From positions 3,658,001-3,722,000 of the forward strand of contig NC_013521.1 in the NCBI RefSeq assembly GCF_000024925.1: a stretch of DNA of 64,000 bases, given 5' to 3'. Position 1 is the stretch's first letter; each line of letters opens with the position of its first letter. The DNA comes from Sanguibacter keddieii DSM 10542. Lineage in GTDB: Bacteria; Actinomycetota; Actinomycetes; Actinomycetales; Cellulomonadaceae. Positions 34,052 to 43,368 of this stretch are shown here, piece by piece. The notes under the pieces were generated by a model that was not told where the DNA came from, ran no database searches, and was given only the letters and a program-made list of their open reading frames with translations. Both the position numbers and the translations under genes were made by a program.

Positions 34052-34983
34052 CCACGACCGCACGTGCGACCGGGGCGCCGCCCCGGGGACCTGTCCCACC
34101 ACGCCCCCGCCGCCTCAAGGACTCGCGCGGCTACCGCGCCTTCCAGGTGATCAACACCGTCGTCCTGCTCGGCGTGGTCGTGGTGACCCTGTACCCCTTC
34201 GTCAACATCCTCGCCCAGTCCTTCAGCGCCGACTCGGCGATCCGGTCCGGACAGGTGAACATCTGGCCCAAGGGCTTCAACCTCACCACGTACCAGCTCG
34301 TCATGAGCGACTCGATGTTCTGGACCAACTACAAGAACACCGTCGTCTACACGGTCGTGGCGACGGCCATCGCGATCGTGCTCACCACCTGCTACGCCTA
34401 CGTCCTGTCCAAGCGAGACCTGCGCGGCCGCGGGCTGCTCATCGGCATCGCCGTCTTCACGATGTTCTTCAACGGCGGCCTCATCCCCAACTACGTCCTC
34501 ATCAGCGGGATGGGCCTCAAGAACACCCTGTGGGCGATCGTGCTGCCCAACGCCATCTCGGTGTTCAACCTGCTCGTCATGAAGTCGTTCTTCGAGAACA
34601 TGCCCGAGGAGCTCGAGGAGGCTGCGCAGATCGACGGGCTCAACACCTACGGGACGCTGCTGCGCATCGTGCTGCCGCTCTCCAAGGCGGTCCTGGCGAC
34701 GATGCTGCTGTTCTACGCGGTGAGCTTCTGGAACTCGTGGTTCGCGGCGTTCCTCTACATGGACCGGGCCGAGCTGTTCCCCGTGACCGTCTACCTGCGC
34801 AACCTCATCGCCGGGGCTACCTCGGCGAGCTCGACCGGTGCGGGCGTCAGCGACGTCGCCCAGGTCTCCGCGAACATCCAGGCCGTGACCATCATCCTCA
34901 CCGTCCTGCCCATCCTGTGCCTGTACCCGATGATCCAGAAGTACTTCGTGTCAGGCGTGATGCTCGGCTCCGTCAAGGGCTGA
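34048..34983 (+). CDS. Sugar ABC transporter permease 2 (LplC/YtcP type)
   Basis: The 311-residue permease has six helices beginning at RAFQVINTVVLLGVVVVTLYPFVNILAQSFS and the ATPase-contact loop EEAAQIDGLNTYGTLLRIVLPLSKA. NIWPKGFNLTTYQLVMSD and FFNGGLIPNYVLI are characteristic of LplC/YtcP proteins. Two GTG codons (34045 and 34048) follow GGAG at 34034; I chose 34048 for its GTGA overlap with the previous stop. It forms the import channel with permease 1. Confidence 0.93.
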   Translation: MTTTARATGAPPRGPVPPRPRRLKDSRGYRAFQVINTVVLLGVVVVTLYPFVNILAQSFSADSAIRSGQVNIWPKGFNLTTYQLVMSDSMFWTNYKNTVVYTVVATAIAIVLTTCYAYVLSKRDLRGRGLLIGIAVFTMFFNGGLIPNYVLISGMGLKNTLWAIVLPNAISVFNLLVMKSFFENMPEELEEAAQIDGLNTYGTLLRIVLPLSKAVLATMLLFYAVSFWNSWFAAFLYMDRAELFPVTVYLRNLIAGATSASSTGAGVSDVAQVSANIQAVTIILTVLPILCLYPMIQKYFVSGVMLGSVKG

Positions 34984-35112
34984 GCGCAGTCCACCGGCGG
35001 CGGCCTGACGACCGCACGACCGGCCCGCTCGAGGCGACCAGCCCCGCTGGTCCGCGACCAGGCGTCCCGCCAGGGAGGTCTGACACAGTGCGAACCCGAA
35101 AGGTGTCCAGCA

Positions 35113-36768
35113 ATGACGCGAACACTCCCGGCACGACCACGACGCGCGACGGCCGCAGCCGTCGCCCTGGGCATGGTGGCCCTCGCCGCCTGCGGCAGCA
35201 GCGGCTCCGCCGACGGCGACTCCGAGGCCGCGAAGGGCAACGACGCCGGAGCGATGGCCGACTACGCCGTCGGCGACCAGTTCACCGCGACCGAGCCGCT
35301 GTCGTTCTCGGTGCTCTACAGCGACCACCCCAACTACCCGATCCAGGACGACTGGCTGCTGTGGTCCGAGCTCGAGGAGCGCACCGGCGTCACCCTCGAG
35401 CCGACCGTGGTCCCGATGAGCGACTACGAGCAGAAGCGCAGCCTGCTGGTCGGCGCGGGCGACGCGCCGCTGATCCTGCCCAAGACGTACCCGGGCCAGG
35501 AGGCCGCCTTCGTCGCCTCCGGCGCGATCCTGCCCGTGAGCGACTACGTCGACCTGATGCCGAACTACCAGGCGAAGGTCGAGGCCTGGGGTCTCGAGCC
35601 GAACCTCGACACGCTGCGCCAGGAGGACGGCAAGTACTACGTGCTCCCCGGGCTGCACGAGGCCGTGTGGCAGGACTACACGATCGCGGTGCGGACCGAC
35701 ATCATGGACGAGCTCGGGCTCGAGGAGCCAGCGGACTGGGACGAGTTCCGCGACATGCTCGCCGCCATGAAGGAGGCCTACCCGGACGTCTACCCGCTGT
35801 CCGAGCGCTTCAGCATCCCGACCCCCGCCGGCAACCTGCTCAACCTGCTCGGCATGACCTACGGGACCTCCGCCGGCTGGGGCTACAACAACCAGCAGTG
35901 GGACCCCGAGACCGAGGAGTTCGTGTTCCCGGGCACCACCGACGAGTACCGCGACATGCTCGAGTACCTGCACGGGCTCGTCGAGGACGGCCTCATGGAC
36001 CCGGAGAGCTTCACTCAGGACGACGACACCGCCATCTCCAAGCTCGCCAACGGGCGGTCCTTCGCGATCAGCACCAACGCCCAGACCCTCGTCAACGACT
36101 ACCGCCCGGCCCTCTCGGCGACACTCCCCGACGCGGAGATCGCCAAGATCCGGCTGCCTGCCGGACCGGCTGGTGACGTGGTCAGCGGCACCTCGCTGCT
36201 CGAGAACGGCATCATGATCAGCGCCGCCGCGGCCGACGACGAGAACTTCGTCGCGATGATGCAGCTCATCGACTGGCTCTGGTACTCCGACGAGGGCCAG
36301 GAGCTCGCCAAGTGGGGCGTCGAGGGCACCACCTACACCAGGGACGCCGACGGCACCCGCGTGCTCGACCCCGAGATCGACTTCATCGGCCTCAACCCCG
36401 GTGCCCCGCAGCACCTGCAGAAGGACTTCGGGTTCTCGGGCGGCGTGTTCGCGTACGGCGGCACGACGGACCTGCTGTGGTCGACGTTCTCCGACGAGGA
36501 GGTCGCCTTCCAGGAGGGCATGGCCGACAAGGAGGTGCTGCCCCTGCAGCCGCCGTTCCCGCTCGACGAGCTCGAGCGCGAGCAGGCGACCCTGCTCGAG
36601 ACCCCGCTGCGCGACACCGTGCAGCAGGCCTCCCTGCAGTTCGTCCTCGGTCAGCGCGACCTCGCCGACTGGGACGCCTACGTCGCCGAGATCGAGGCGA
36701 AGGGGTCGACGCAGTACATCGACCTCGTGAACTCCGCCCACGAGCGCTACGTCGCCGAGAACGGCTGA
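35113..36768 (+). CDS. Extracellular solute-binding lipoprotein (LplA type) for xylo-oligosaccharides
   Basis: The 551-residue protein has a signal peptide with basic N-terminus (MTRTLPARPRRATAAAV) and a lipobox ending LAAC (Cys27), so it is anchored outside the membrane. The mature part is a large type-1 extracellular binding protein (YEQKRSLLVGAGDAPLILPK, YYVLPGLHEAVWQDYTIAVRTDIMDELGLEEPADWDEF) of the long LplA class that goes with LplB/LplC permeases. It captures the oligosaccharide that the locus digests. It lies 129 bp after permease 2, with no clear promoter in the gap, and is followed by a strong hairpin that would stabilise its mRNA. Confidence 0.93.
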   Translation: MTRTLPARPRRATAAAVALGMVALAACGSSGSADGDSEAAKGNDAGAMADYAVGDQFTATEPLSFSVLYSDHPNYPIQDDWLLWSELEERTGVTLEPTVVPMSDYEQKRSLLVGAGDAPLILPKTYPGQEAAFVASGAILPVSDYVDLMPNYQAKVEAWGLEPNLDTLRQEDGKYYVLPGLHEAVWQDYTIAVRTDIMDELGLEEPADWDEFRDMLAAMKEAYPDVYPLSERFSIPTPAGNLLNLLGMTYGTSAGWGYNNQQWDPETEEFVFPGTTDEYRDMLEYLHGLVEDGLMDPESFTQDDDTAISKLANGRSFAISTNAQTLVNDYRPALSATLPDAEIAKIRLPAGPAGDVVSGTSLLENGIMISAAAADDENFVAMMQLIDWLWYSDEGQELAKWGVEGTTYTRDADGTRVLDPEIDFIGLNPGAPQHLQKDFGFSGGVFAYGGTTDLLWSTFSDEEVAFQEGMADKEVLPLQPPFPLDELEREQATLLETPLRDTVQQASLQFVLGQRDLADWDAYVAEIEAKGSTQYIDLVNSAHERYVAENG

Positions 36769-36773
36769 CAGCC

Positions 36774-36802
36774 CGCCCGGCCGCGGCACCCGCGGCCGGG
36801 CG
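36774..36802. terminator. Strong GC hairpin after the solute-binding lipoprotein gene
   Basis: A perfect 13-bp stem (CGCCCGGCCGCGG at 36774-36786 with 36790-36802) closes a 3-nt loop, starting 6 nt after the stop codon. Such stems after binding-protein genes usually keep that part of the mRNA abundant and reduce read-through to the enzymes downstream (GH39 onward). Confidence 0.7.
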
Positions 36803-36881
36803 AGCACCCCGGTGCGGCGGCGACGCCGTCCCCACCCACCACACCTGAGCCGCACCCCTCGACCTCTCCGGGAGACCCCCT

Positions 36882-38444
36882 GTGCGCACGATCGTCCCTG
36901 ACACCTCGACCGCCCTCCTCGGCGACTCCTGGCGTGCCTGCGTCGGCACCGGCCGCATGGAGCTCGCGCTCCGACGCGACTACCAGGACTCCCTCGCGCT
37001 GGTGCAGCGCGAGATCGGGTTCCGGCACATCCGCGGGCACGGCCTGCTGAGCGACGGGATGGGCATCTACCGCCCCTACGAGGTCGACGGCCGGGCAGGG
37101 ATCCGGTACTCCTTCACCTACCTCGACCAGGTGGTCGACGCATACCTGGCCGTCGGGGTCCGTCCGTTCCTCGAGCTCGGGTTCATGCCCGAGGCCCTCG
37201 CCTCCGGCGACGCCACGGTGTTCTGGTGGAAGGGCAACATCACGCCACCGACGTCGTACGAGGCCTGGGCCGACCTGGTCCGCGCGACCCTGCGCCACCT
37301 CGTGGACCGCTACGGCATCGAGGAGGTGAGCACCTGGCCGGTCGAGGTGTGGAACGAACCCAACCTCGACGCGTTCTGGCTCGACGCAGACCAGCAGGAG
37401 TACTTCCGTCTCTACGGGGTCACCGCCCGCGCCGTCAAGGACGTGGACCCGCGGCTGCAGGTCGGCGGTCCCGCGATCTCCCCCGGGGCCGACGACTGGT
37501 GGGCGCCGTTCCTCGCCCACGTGGAGGCCCACGACCTCCCCCTCGACTTCGTCAGCTCGCACGCCTACGCCACCGGCCCGGCGCAGCACGTACCCTTCGG
37601 CGTCTACCAGACGCTCCGCGACGCCGACCACCTGCTCGAGCAGCTCGCGGCCCCGGGCGCGCACCTCGCCGGGACCCCGTACGCCGACGTCCCCGTGCAC
37701 ATCACCGAGTACTCGTCGTCGTACCGCCCCGACAACCCCGTGCACGACACCGCCTACAACGCGGCCTACCTCGCCCCGGTCCTCGCGGCCGGCGGCGACC
37801 TCGTCGACTCCTTCTCCTACTGGACCTTCAGCGACGTGTTCGAGGAGGTGGGCATCCCGACGGCGATCTTCCACGGAGGGTTCGGGCTGCTCACCCACCG
37901 TCAGGTGAAGAAGCCGACCTTCCACCTCTTCGCCTTCATGGCCCGCATGGGCCAGCACGTGCTCGCCCGCGGCGAGGACCACCTCGTCACCCGGCACGAC
38001 GACGGGCGGGTCACCGTCCTCGCGTGGCAGCCGGTCCACGGGACCGACGGACCGGCTGCGCCCGCCCGGCACGAGCTGCGTCTGTCGGTCCCCGTCGCCA
38101 GCGCGACGGTGGCCGGCGAGGAGCACGAGCCCCACCGGCCCGCGCCCCAGACCGTGCTCGTCGACCGGTCGAGCGTCGACGAGACCGAGGGCAACGCCTT
38201 CACCGCCTGGCAGCACATGGGCCGCCCGGCCCACCCGAGCGAGCGTCAGGTCGAGACGCTGCGCGCCCTCGCCGAGCCGCTCCGCCGGCACGCGAGCCTG
38301 CCGGTGGTCGACGGCCGCGCCGACCTCGACCTCGTCCTCGGTCGCCACGGCGTGGCCTTCGTCGAGCTCACGCCCGTCGTCGACGAGACGCCCGGCTGGC
38401 TCGACGACCGACGCATCGTGGGCCAGGACGAGGTGGCGCGGTGA
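36882..38444 (+). CDS. Glycoside hydrolase family 39 beta-xylosidase
   Basis: The 520-residue protein shows the clan GH-A pattern of GH39: acid/base Glu in VEVWNEPNLDAFW (about residue 158) and nucleophile Glu in VHITEYSSSYRPDNP (about residue 276), with FRHIRGHGLLSD and SHAYATGP between. It releases xylose from xylo-oligosaccharides. There is no signal peptide. The GTG at 36882 has GGGAGA about 10 nt upstream. The stop overlaps the DUF624 gene (GTGA). Confidence 0.92.
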   Translation: MRTIVPDTSTALLGDSWRACVGTGRMELALRRDYQDSLALVQREIGFRHIRGHGLLSDGMGIYRPYEVDGRAGIRYSFTYLDQVVDAYLAVGVRPFLELGFMPEALASGDATVFWWKGNITPPTSYEAWADLVRATLRHLVDRYGIEEVSTWPVEVWNEPNLDAFWLDADQQEYFRLYGVTARAVKDVDPRLQVGGPAISPGADDWWAPFLAHVEAHDLPLDFVSSHAYATGPAQHVPFGVYQTLRDADHLLEQLAAPGAHLAGTPYADVPVHITEYSSSYRPDNPVHDTAYNAAYLAPVLAAGGDLVDSFSYWTFSDVFEEVGIPTAIFHGGFGLLTHRQVKKPTFHLFAFMARMGQHVLARGEDHLVTRHDDGRVTVLAWQPVHGTDGPAAPARHELRLSVPVASATVAGEEHEPHRPAPQTVLVDRSSVDETEGNAFTAWQHMGRPAHPSERQVETLRALAEPLRRHASLPVVDGRADLDLVLGRHGVAFVELTPVVDETPGWLDDRRIVGQDEVAR

Positions 38445-39145
38445 CGCTCCTCGGGGCGCGGCCCGCAGCGCACCGCGACGGCACCGACCTCGGCGACGGC
38501 CTGCTCGCCCGCGTCGCGGTGCTCGGCTACCGGCTCGTGGTCCTCGAGGTGCTCATGCTCGTGAGCCTCGTCCCGGCCCTCGCGGTCGCCACGCTCCTCG
38601 AGCGCGACCCGAGCAACGTGCCGGTGCTCGTCCTCGCGCTGCTGCCCGTCGGCCCTGCGCTGTCGGCCGCGCTCACCGTCCTCGCGCGGCCCGAAGAGCT
38701 CACCGACCTCGCCACCGGTCGCCGGTACGTCGCCGCCTACCGTCGCGACGCCCTGCCGGTGCTGCGGCTCTGGGCACCGCTGGTCGTCGGGCTCTCGGCG
38801 CTCTCCTTCACGCTCGTGCACCTCGACGTCGCCGGCGTGCCGGCCTGGTGGGGCGGTGCGCTCGTCACGGTCGGCGTGCTGGCCCTCGTGTGGGGGCTCG
38901 ACGCCGTCGTCGTGGCGACGTTCTTCTCCTTCCGCACCCGGGACGTCGCCCGCCTCGCCGGGTACCTCGTGGGCCGCCGCCCGCTCACCTCCCTCAAGCA
39001 CGTGTCCCTCGTCGTGCTGCTCGCCGGGACCACCTACCTCACGTCCGACGTGGTCCCCGTGCTGCTCGCCCCCCTCGTCGCCGCCGTGCTGCTCAGCTCG
39101 AGCGCACGCCTGCGCACCGACGTCACCCAGGAGTTCACCGCATGA
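38441..39145 (+). CDS. DUF624 membrane protein (YesL type) of the sugar import locus
   Basis: The 234-residue protein has four or five hydrophobic helices and the layout of DUF624 (YesL/YteU-like) proteins: a first helix after LGYRLVVLEVLMLVSL, RPEELTDLATGRRYVAAYRRD (equivalent to a conserved amphipathic stretch) and a final pair of helices. Proteins of this family are regularly coded beside LplB/LplC-type transporters; their task is not established but may be in assembly of the importer. It overlaps GH39 and GH42 genes by 4 bp on either side. Confidence 0.75.
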   Translation: MTLLGARPAAHRDGTDLGDGLLARVAVLGYRLVVLEVLMLVSLVPALAVATLLERDPSNVPVLVLALLPVGPALSAALTVLARPEELTDLATGRRYVAAYRRDALPVLRLWAPLVVGLSALSFTLVHLDVAGVPAWWGGALVTVGVLALVWGLDAVVVATFFSFRTRDVARLAGYLVGRRPLTSLKHVSLVVLLAGTTYLTSDVVPVLLAPLVAAVLLSSSARLRTDVTQEFTA

Positions 39146-41202
39146 CCCTCCCCCAGACCGACCACCTTCCCTACGGCGGCGACTACAACCCCGAGCAGTG
39201 GGGCACCGACGTGTGGGACGACGACTACCGTCTCTTCGACGCCGCCGGCATCACCACCGTCACCCTCGGGGTCTTCGCCTGGGCGCACACCCAGCCGTCC
39301 GCCGACACCTACGACTTCTCCCGGCTCGACGCGATCGTCGACCGCGCGACCGCCGAGGGCCGGCTGATCTGCCTCGCCACGGGCACCGGCGCCCAGCCGC
39401 CCTGGCTCGCGACCGAGTTCCCCGAGGTGACCCGCGTCGACTTCGAGGGCCGCCGCCACCTGTACGGGCAGCGCCACAACGCCTGCCCGTCGTCCCCGGT
39501 CCACCGCCGCCTCGCGGCCGAGCTCGCCCGGCGCGTGGCCGCCCGGTACGCCTCCAACCCCGCCGTGGTCGCCTGGCACGTCAACAACGAGTACGGCGGC
39601 GAGGGCGGCGCCTGCTACTGCGACCACTGCGCCGCGGGCTTCCGCGACTGGCTCCGCGAGCGGTACGGCACCCTCGAGGCCCTCAACCACGCGTGGTGCA
39701 CCACGTTCTGGTCCCACACCTTCACCGCGTGGGAGCAGGTCGTGCCGCCCTCGGCGCTCAGCGAGCACTGGCGCGGCCCCGACCACACCGCGTTCCAGGG
39801 GATCACGCTCGACTACCGACGCTTCACCACGGACGCGATGCTCGCGTGCTTCCTCGACGAGAAGGCCGCGATCCGCGAGTCCAGCCCCGACGTCCCGGTG
39901 ACCACCAACTTCATGGGCATGTTCCGGCCCCTCGACTACCACCGCTGGGCGCCGCACCTGGACTTCGCGTCGTGGGACAACTACCCGCCCGACGCCCGGT
40001 CCCAGGCCAGGATGGGGTTCACCCACGACCTCATGAGGGGCCTCAAGGACGGTCAGCCGTTCTGGCTCATGGAGCAGACGCCGAGCGTCACCGCGAGCCG
40101 CGACGTCAACTCGCTCAAGGCCCCCGGCGTCATGGCGTCGTGGAGCTGGCAGGCCGTGGCGCACGGGGCCGACGCGGTCCTGTACTTCCAGATGCGCGCC
40201 TCGCGCGGGGCGAGCGAGAAGTACCACGGCGCGGTGATCGGGCACTCGGGGCGCTCCGACACCCGGGTGTTCCAGGAGGCCGCCGCGCTCGGCGCCGACC
40301 TCGGTCGCGTCGGCACGCTGACCCTCGGTGCCCGCACCCGCGCCCGGGTCGCCGTGCTCTTCGACTGGGACTCCTGGTGGGCGCTCGAGATGTCCGACGG
40401 GCCGTCGCGCCGGGTCCGCTACCAGCAGGTGGTCCTGGCGTACCACCGCGCGCTGTGGGACGCGAACGTCGACATCGACGCCGTCGCCGTGACCGCGGAC
40501 CTCAGCGGGTACGACGTGGTGGTCGCGCCCGCGCTGCACATGGTCAAGGGCGACCTCGCCGAGCGGCTCACCGCCGTCGCCCGGCGGGGCGGGACGGTAG
40601 TCACCACCTTCCTGTCAGGTCGGGTCGACGAGGACGACAACGCCTTCCTCACCGACGTCCCCGGTCCGCTCGCGCCGCTCGTCGGCGTGCGGGTCGACGA
40701 GTGGGACGCGCAGGAGGCCGACGTGGTGAACCCCGTGCTGCTCGACGACGGGTCGGGCGAGGTCGGGGGGTCGGTCGAGGTGGCGTCGACGCTGCTCTTC
40801 GAGCTCGTGCTGCCGCAAGGTGCCGAGGTGGTCGGGCGGTACACCCGCGACTTCTACGCCGGGACCGCCGCCGTGACCCGCAACCGGGTGGGCGACGGCC
40901 AGGCCTGGTACGTCGGCGCGGGCCTCGACGCCGAGGGAGTCGCCTGGGTCCTGCGGCGCGTGCTCGACCGGCACGGGCTCGTGGGACCGCTGGCCGACGT
41001 CCCCGACGTCGAGGTGACCACCCGGCACCAGGACGACGGCAGCCGGGTCACCTTCGTCATCAACCACCGCGACGAGAGCGTCGAGGTGCCGGCCCCGGTG
41101 AGCGGCGACGAGCTGCTCGGGGGCACAGCGCTCCGCGCGGGCGACCTGGTGATCCTCGCGCCGCAGCAGGTGCTCGTGATCTCGACGACGACGGAGGACT
41201 GA
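39142..41202 (+). CDS. Glycoside hydrolase family 42 beta-galactosidase-like enzyme
   Basis: The 686-residue protein begins with the GH42 signature LPYGGDYNPEQWGTDVWDDDYRLF. The acid/base Glu is in VAWHVNNEYGGEGG (about residue 150), followed by the zinc cluster CYCDHC, and the nucleophile Glu is in FWLMEQTPSVTA (about residue 310). The trimerisation and C-terminal beta domains follow. GH42 enzymes act on beta-galactosides and some on alpha-L-arabinopyranosides; in this locus it probably removes galactosyl or arabinosyl side groups. Start ATG overlaps the DUF624 stop. Confidence 0.94.
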   Translation: MTLPQTDHLPYGGDYNPEQWGTDVWDDDYRLFDAAGITTVTLGVFAWAHTQPSADTYDFSRLDAIVDRATAEGRLICLATGTGAQPPWLATEFPEVTRVDFEGRRHLYGQRHNACPSSPVHRRLAAELARRVAARYASNPAVVAWHVNNEYGGEGGACYCDHCAAGFRDWLRERYGTLEALNHAWCTTFWSHTFTAWEQVVPPSALSEHWRGPDHTAFQGITLDYRRFTTDAMLACFLDEKAAIRESSPDVPVTTNFMGMFRPLDYHRWAPHLDFASWDNYPPDARSQARMGFTHDLMRGLKDGQPFWLMEQTPSVTASRDVNSLKAPGVMASWSWQAVAHGADAVLYFQMRASRGASEKYHGAVIGHSGRSDTRVFQEAAALGADLGRVGTLTLGARTRARVAVLFDWDSWWALEMSDGPSRRVRYQQVVLAYHRALWDANVDIDAVAVTADLSGYDVVVAPALHMVKGDLAERLTAVARRGGTVVTTFLSGRVDEDDNAFLTDVPGPLAPLVGVRVDEWDAQEADVVNPVLLDDGSGEVGGSVEVASTLLFELVLPQGAEVVGRYTRDFYAGTAAVTRNRVGDGQAWYVGAGLDAEGVAWVLRRVLDRHGLVGPLADVPDVEVTTRHQDDGSRVTFVINHRDESVEVPAPVSGDELLGGTALRAGDLVILAPQQVLVISTTTED

Positions 41203-41203
41203 G

Positions 41204-43321
41204 ATGATCCCGCAGACCGAAGGTACCCACCCCGCCTGGCTCCCCGACGCAGCACTCGTGCACCTGGCCGCGGCCGACGCCGTCGTGCTCGGGGACGGCC
41301 CCCTCGTCGACACCGTCCGCACCGAGGTCGCGCACGCCGCCACCCTCGGAGGAGGAGAGACCGCACCGCGCCCCGCCGGTGGCGCGTCTCCCGACCGTCT
41401 CGTCCTCGCGCTGCTGGACGCCGTCCCCGACGACGCACCCGAGCAGCTGCGCGAGGCCGTCGACCTCGTCCAGCGGGCTCCCGGGGACGAGGGGTTCGTC
41501 GAGGTCCGCCGCACCGGCGCCGCCGGCACGACCGTCACGATGCTCGCCACGACCGGGCACGGGCTGCTCCACGCGTGGTTCCACCTGGTCCGTCAGGGGG
41601 CGGCAGTCCTCGGCGTGCGGCCCGAGGGCGATCGATCAGGCGCCCAGGCGTCCCTGCGCGTCGAGGCGCACGAGCCCGCGCACGCCCTGCGGGTCCTCGA
41701 CCACTGGGACAACGTCTCCGTGCACCCCGTGATGGGGCAGGTCGAGCGTGGGTACTCGGGCGGCTCGCTGTTCTACGACGACGGGGCGCTCCGACCCGAC
41801 CTCGGGCGGGTGCGCCAGTACGCCCGGCTGCTCGCCGCGTCCGGCGTGAACCGCGTGGCCCTCAACAACGTCAACGTCGGTCGGCGCGAGGCGCAGCTGC
41901 TCACCACGCACCTCGACGACGTCGTGGCGCTCGCCGACGCCTTCCGGCCCTACGGCATCCGGGTGCACCTGTCGGTGAGCTTCGCGTCGCCCGTGGTGCT
42001 CGGCGGTCTCGGGACAGCCGACCCCGTCGACCCCGAGGTCCAGGCGTGGTGGGCGCAGACGGCGGCGGCTGTGTACGCGGCGGTCCCAGACTTCGGCGGG
42101 TTCGTGGTGAAGGCGGACTCCGAGGGACAGCCCGGCCCGTTCACGTACGGCCGGGACCACGCCGACGGCGCGAACATGCTGGCGCGGGCGCTCGGCCCGC
42201 ACGACGGGGTCGTGCACTGGCGGGCCTTCGTGTACGACCACCACCAGGACTGGCGGGACCGCTCGACCGACCGGGCACGCGCCGCGCACGACCACTTCGC
42301 ACCGCTCGACGGGCGGTTCGACGAGAACGTGGTGCTCCAGGTGAAGCTCGGGCCGGTCGACTTCCAGGTGCGCGAGCCGCTCTCCCCCGTCATCACGGTG
42401 ATGCCCCAGACCCGGGTCGCTGTCGAGGTGCAGGTCACGCAGGAGTACACAGGGCAGCAGCAGCACGTCGCCTACCTGGCACCGCAGTGGACCGACGCCA
42501 TGCAGACGCGGCCGTGGGGAGACGACGGACCCGCGGTCCACGACGTGACGTCCGGCCGTGCGACGCTCGCCCGACGCGGGATCACGGGCGGCGGCCTCGC
42601 CGCCGTGTCGAACGTCGGGCAGGACGTGTTCTGGACAGGGCACCCCTTCGCCCAGGCGAACCTCTACGCCTACGGGCGCCTCGCCTGGGACCCGACGCTC
42701 ACGGCCGAGGCGATCCTCGACGAGTGGGTCGGGCTGACCTTCGGTGACGCGCCCGACGAGCTGCGGACGACGGTCCGCGACCTGCTGTCCGGGTCCCTCG
42801 ACGTCTACGAGCAGTACACCGCACCCCTGGGTGTCGGCTTCATGGTCAGCCCGACGCGCCAGCACTACGGCCCGGACGTCGACGGGTACGAGTACACGGC
42901 GTGGGGTACCTACCACTTCGCCGACCGGGACGGGGTCGGGGTGGACCGGAGCTGTGCGACGGGCACCGGGTACGCCGGTCTCTACCCGCCAGGGCTCGCG
43001 GCGACCTACGAGTCGCTCAGCACGTGCCCCGACGAGCTCCTGCTGTTCTTCCACCACGTCCCGTACTCGCACCGGCTGCACTCCGGTACCACCGTCGTGC
43101 AGCACATCTACGACACGCACTTCGCGGGGGTCGAGCGCGTCGAGGAGATGGTGACCGCGTGGGAGAAGGTCGCGCCGCTCGCCGACCCAGCCCTCGCGGG
43201 ACGCGTCGGTGAGCGCCTCGCCGAGCAGCTGCGGTCAGCCGTCGAGTGGCGCGACCAGCTCAACACGTACTTCTTCCGAAAGTCCGGTGTGCCCGACGGG
43301 CGAGGGCGGCGGATCTACTAG
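41204..43321 (+). CDS. Alpha-glucuronidase, glycoside hydrolase family 67
   Basis: The 705-residue protein removes (4-O-methyl)glucuronic acid from the end of xylo-oligosaccharides. GH67 features in order: an N-terminal domain with TGHGLLHAWFHLVRQ, RVLDHWDNVSVHPVMGQVERGYSGGSLF, RVALNNVNVGRREAQLL, VVKADSEGQPGPFTYGRDHADGANMLARAL, MQTRPWGDD and the C-terminal DGYEYTAWGTYHFADRDGVGVDR. GH67 works on oligosaccharides, not polymer, and this one lacks a signal peptide. The start is 1 bp after the GH42 stop. It is the last gene of the xylan operon and explains why the locus is for glucuronoxylan. Confidence 0.95.
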   Translation: MIPQTEGTHPAWLPDAALVHLAAADAVVLGDGPLVDTVRTEVAHAATLGGGETAPRPAGGASPDRLVLALLDAVPDDAPEQLREAVDLVQRAPGDEGFVEVRRTGAAGTTVTMLATTGHGLLHAWFHLVRQGAAVLGVRPEGDRSGAQASLRVEAHEPAHALRVLDHWDNVSVHPVMGQVERGYSGGSLFYDDGALRPDLGRVRQYARLLAASGVNRVALNNVNVGRREAQLLTTHLDDVVALADAFRPYGIRVHLSVSFASPVVLGGLGTADPVDPEVQAWWAQTAAAVYAAVPDFGGFVVKADSEGQPGPFTYGRDHADGANMLARALGPHDGVVHWRAFVYDHHQDWRDRSTDRARAAHDHFAPLDGRFDENVVLQVKLGPVDFQVREPLSPVITVMPQTRVAVEVQVTQEYTGQQQHVAYLAPQWTDAMQTRPWGDDGPAVHDVTSGRATLARRGITGGGLAAVSNVGQDVFWTGHPFAQANLYAYGRLAWDPTLTAEAILDEWVGLTFGDAPDELRTTVRDLLSGSLDVYEQYTAPLGVGFMVSPTRQHYGPDVDGYEYTAWGTYHFADRDGVGVDRSCATGTGYAGLYPPGLAATYESLSTCPDELLLFFHHVPYSHRLHSGTTVVQHIYDTHFAGVERVEEMVTAWEKVAPLADPALAGRVGERLAEQLRSAVEWRDQLNTYFFRKSGVPDGRGRRIY

Positions 43322-43368
43322 ATCCGGCTCTCGACCAGCGGGTCGCCCGCAGGTGGGAGAATCCTCGG

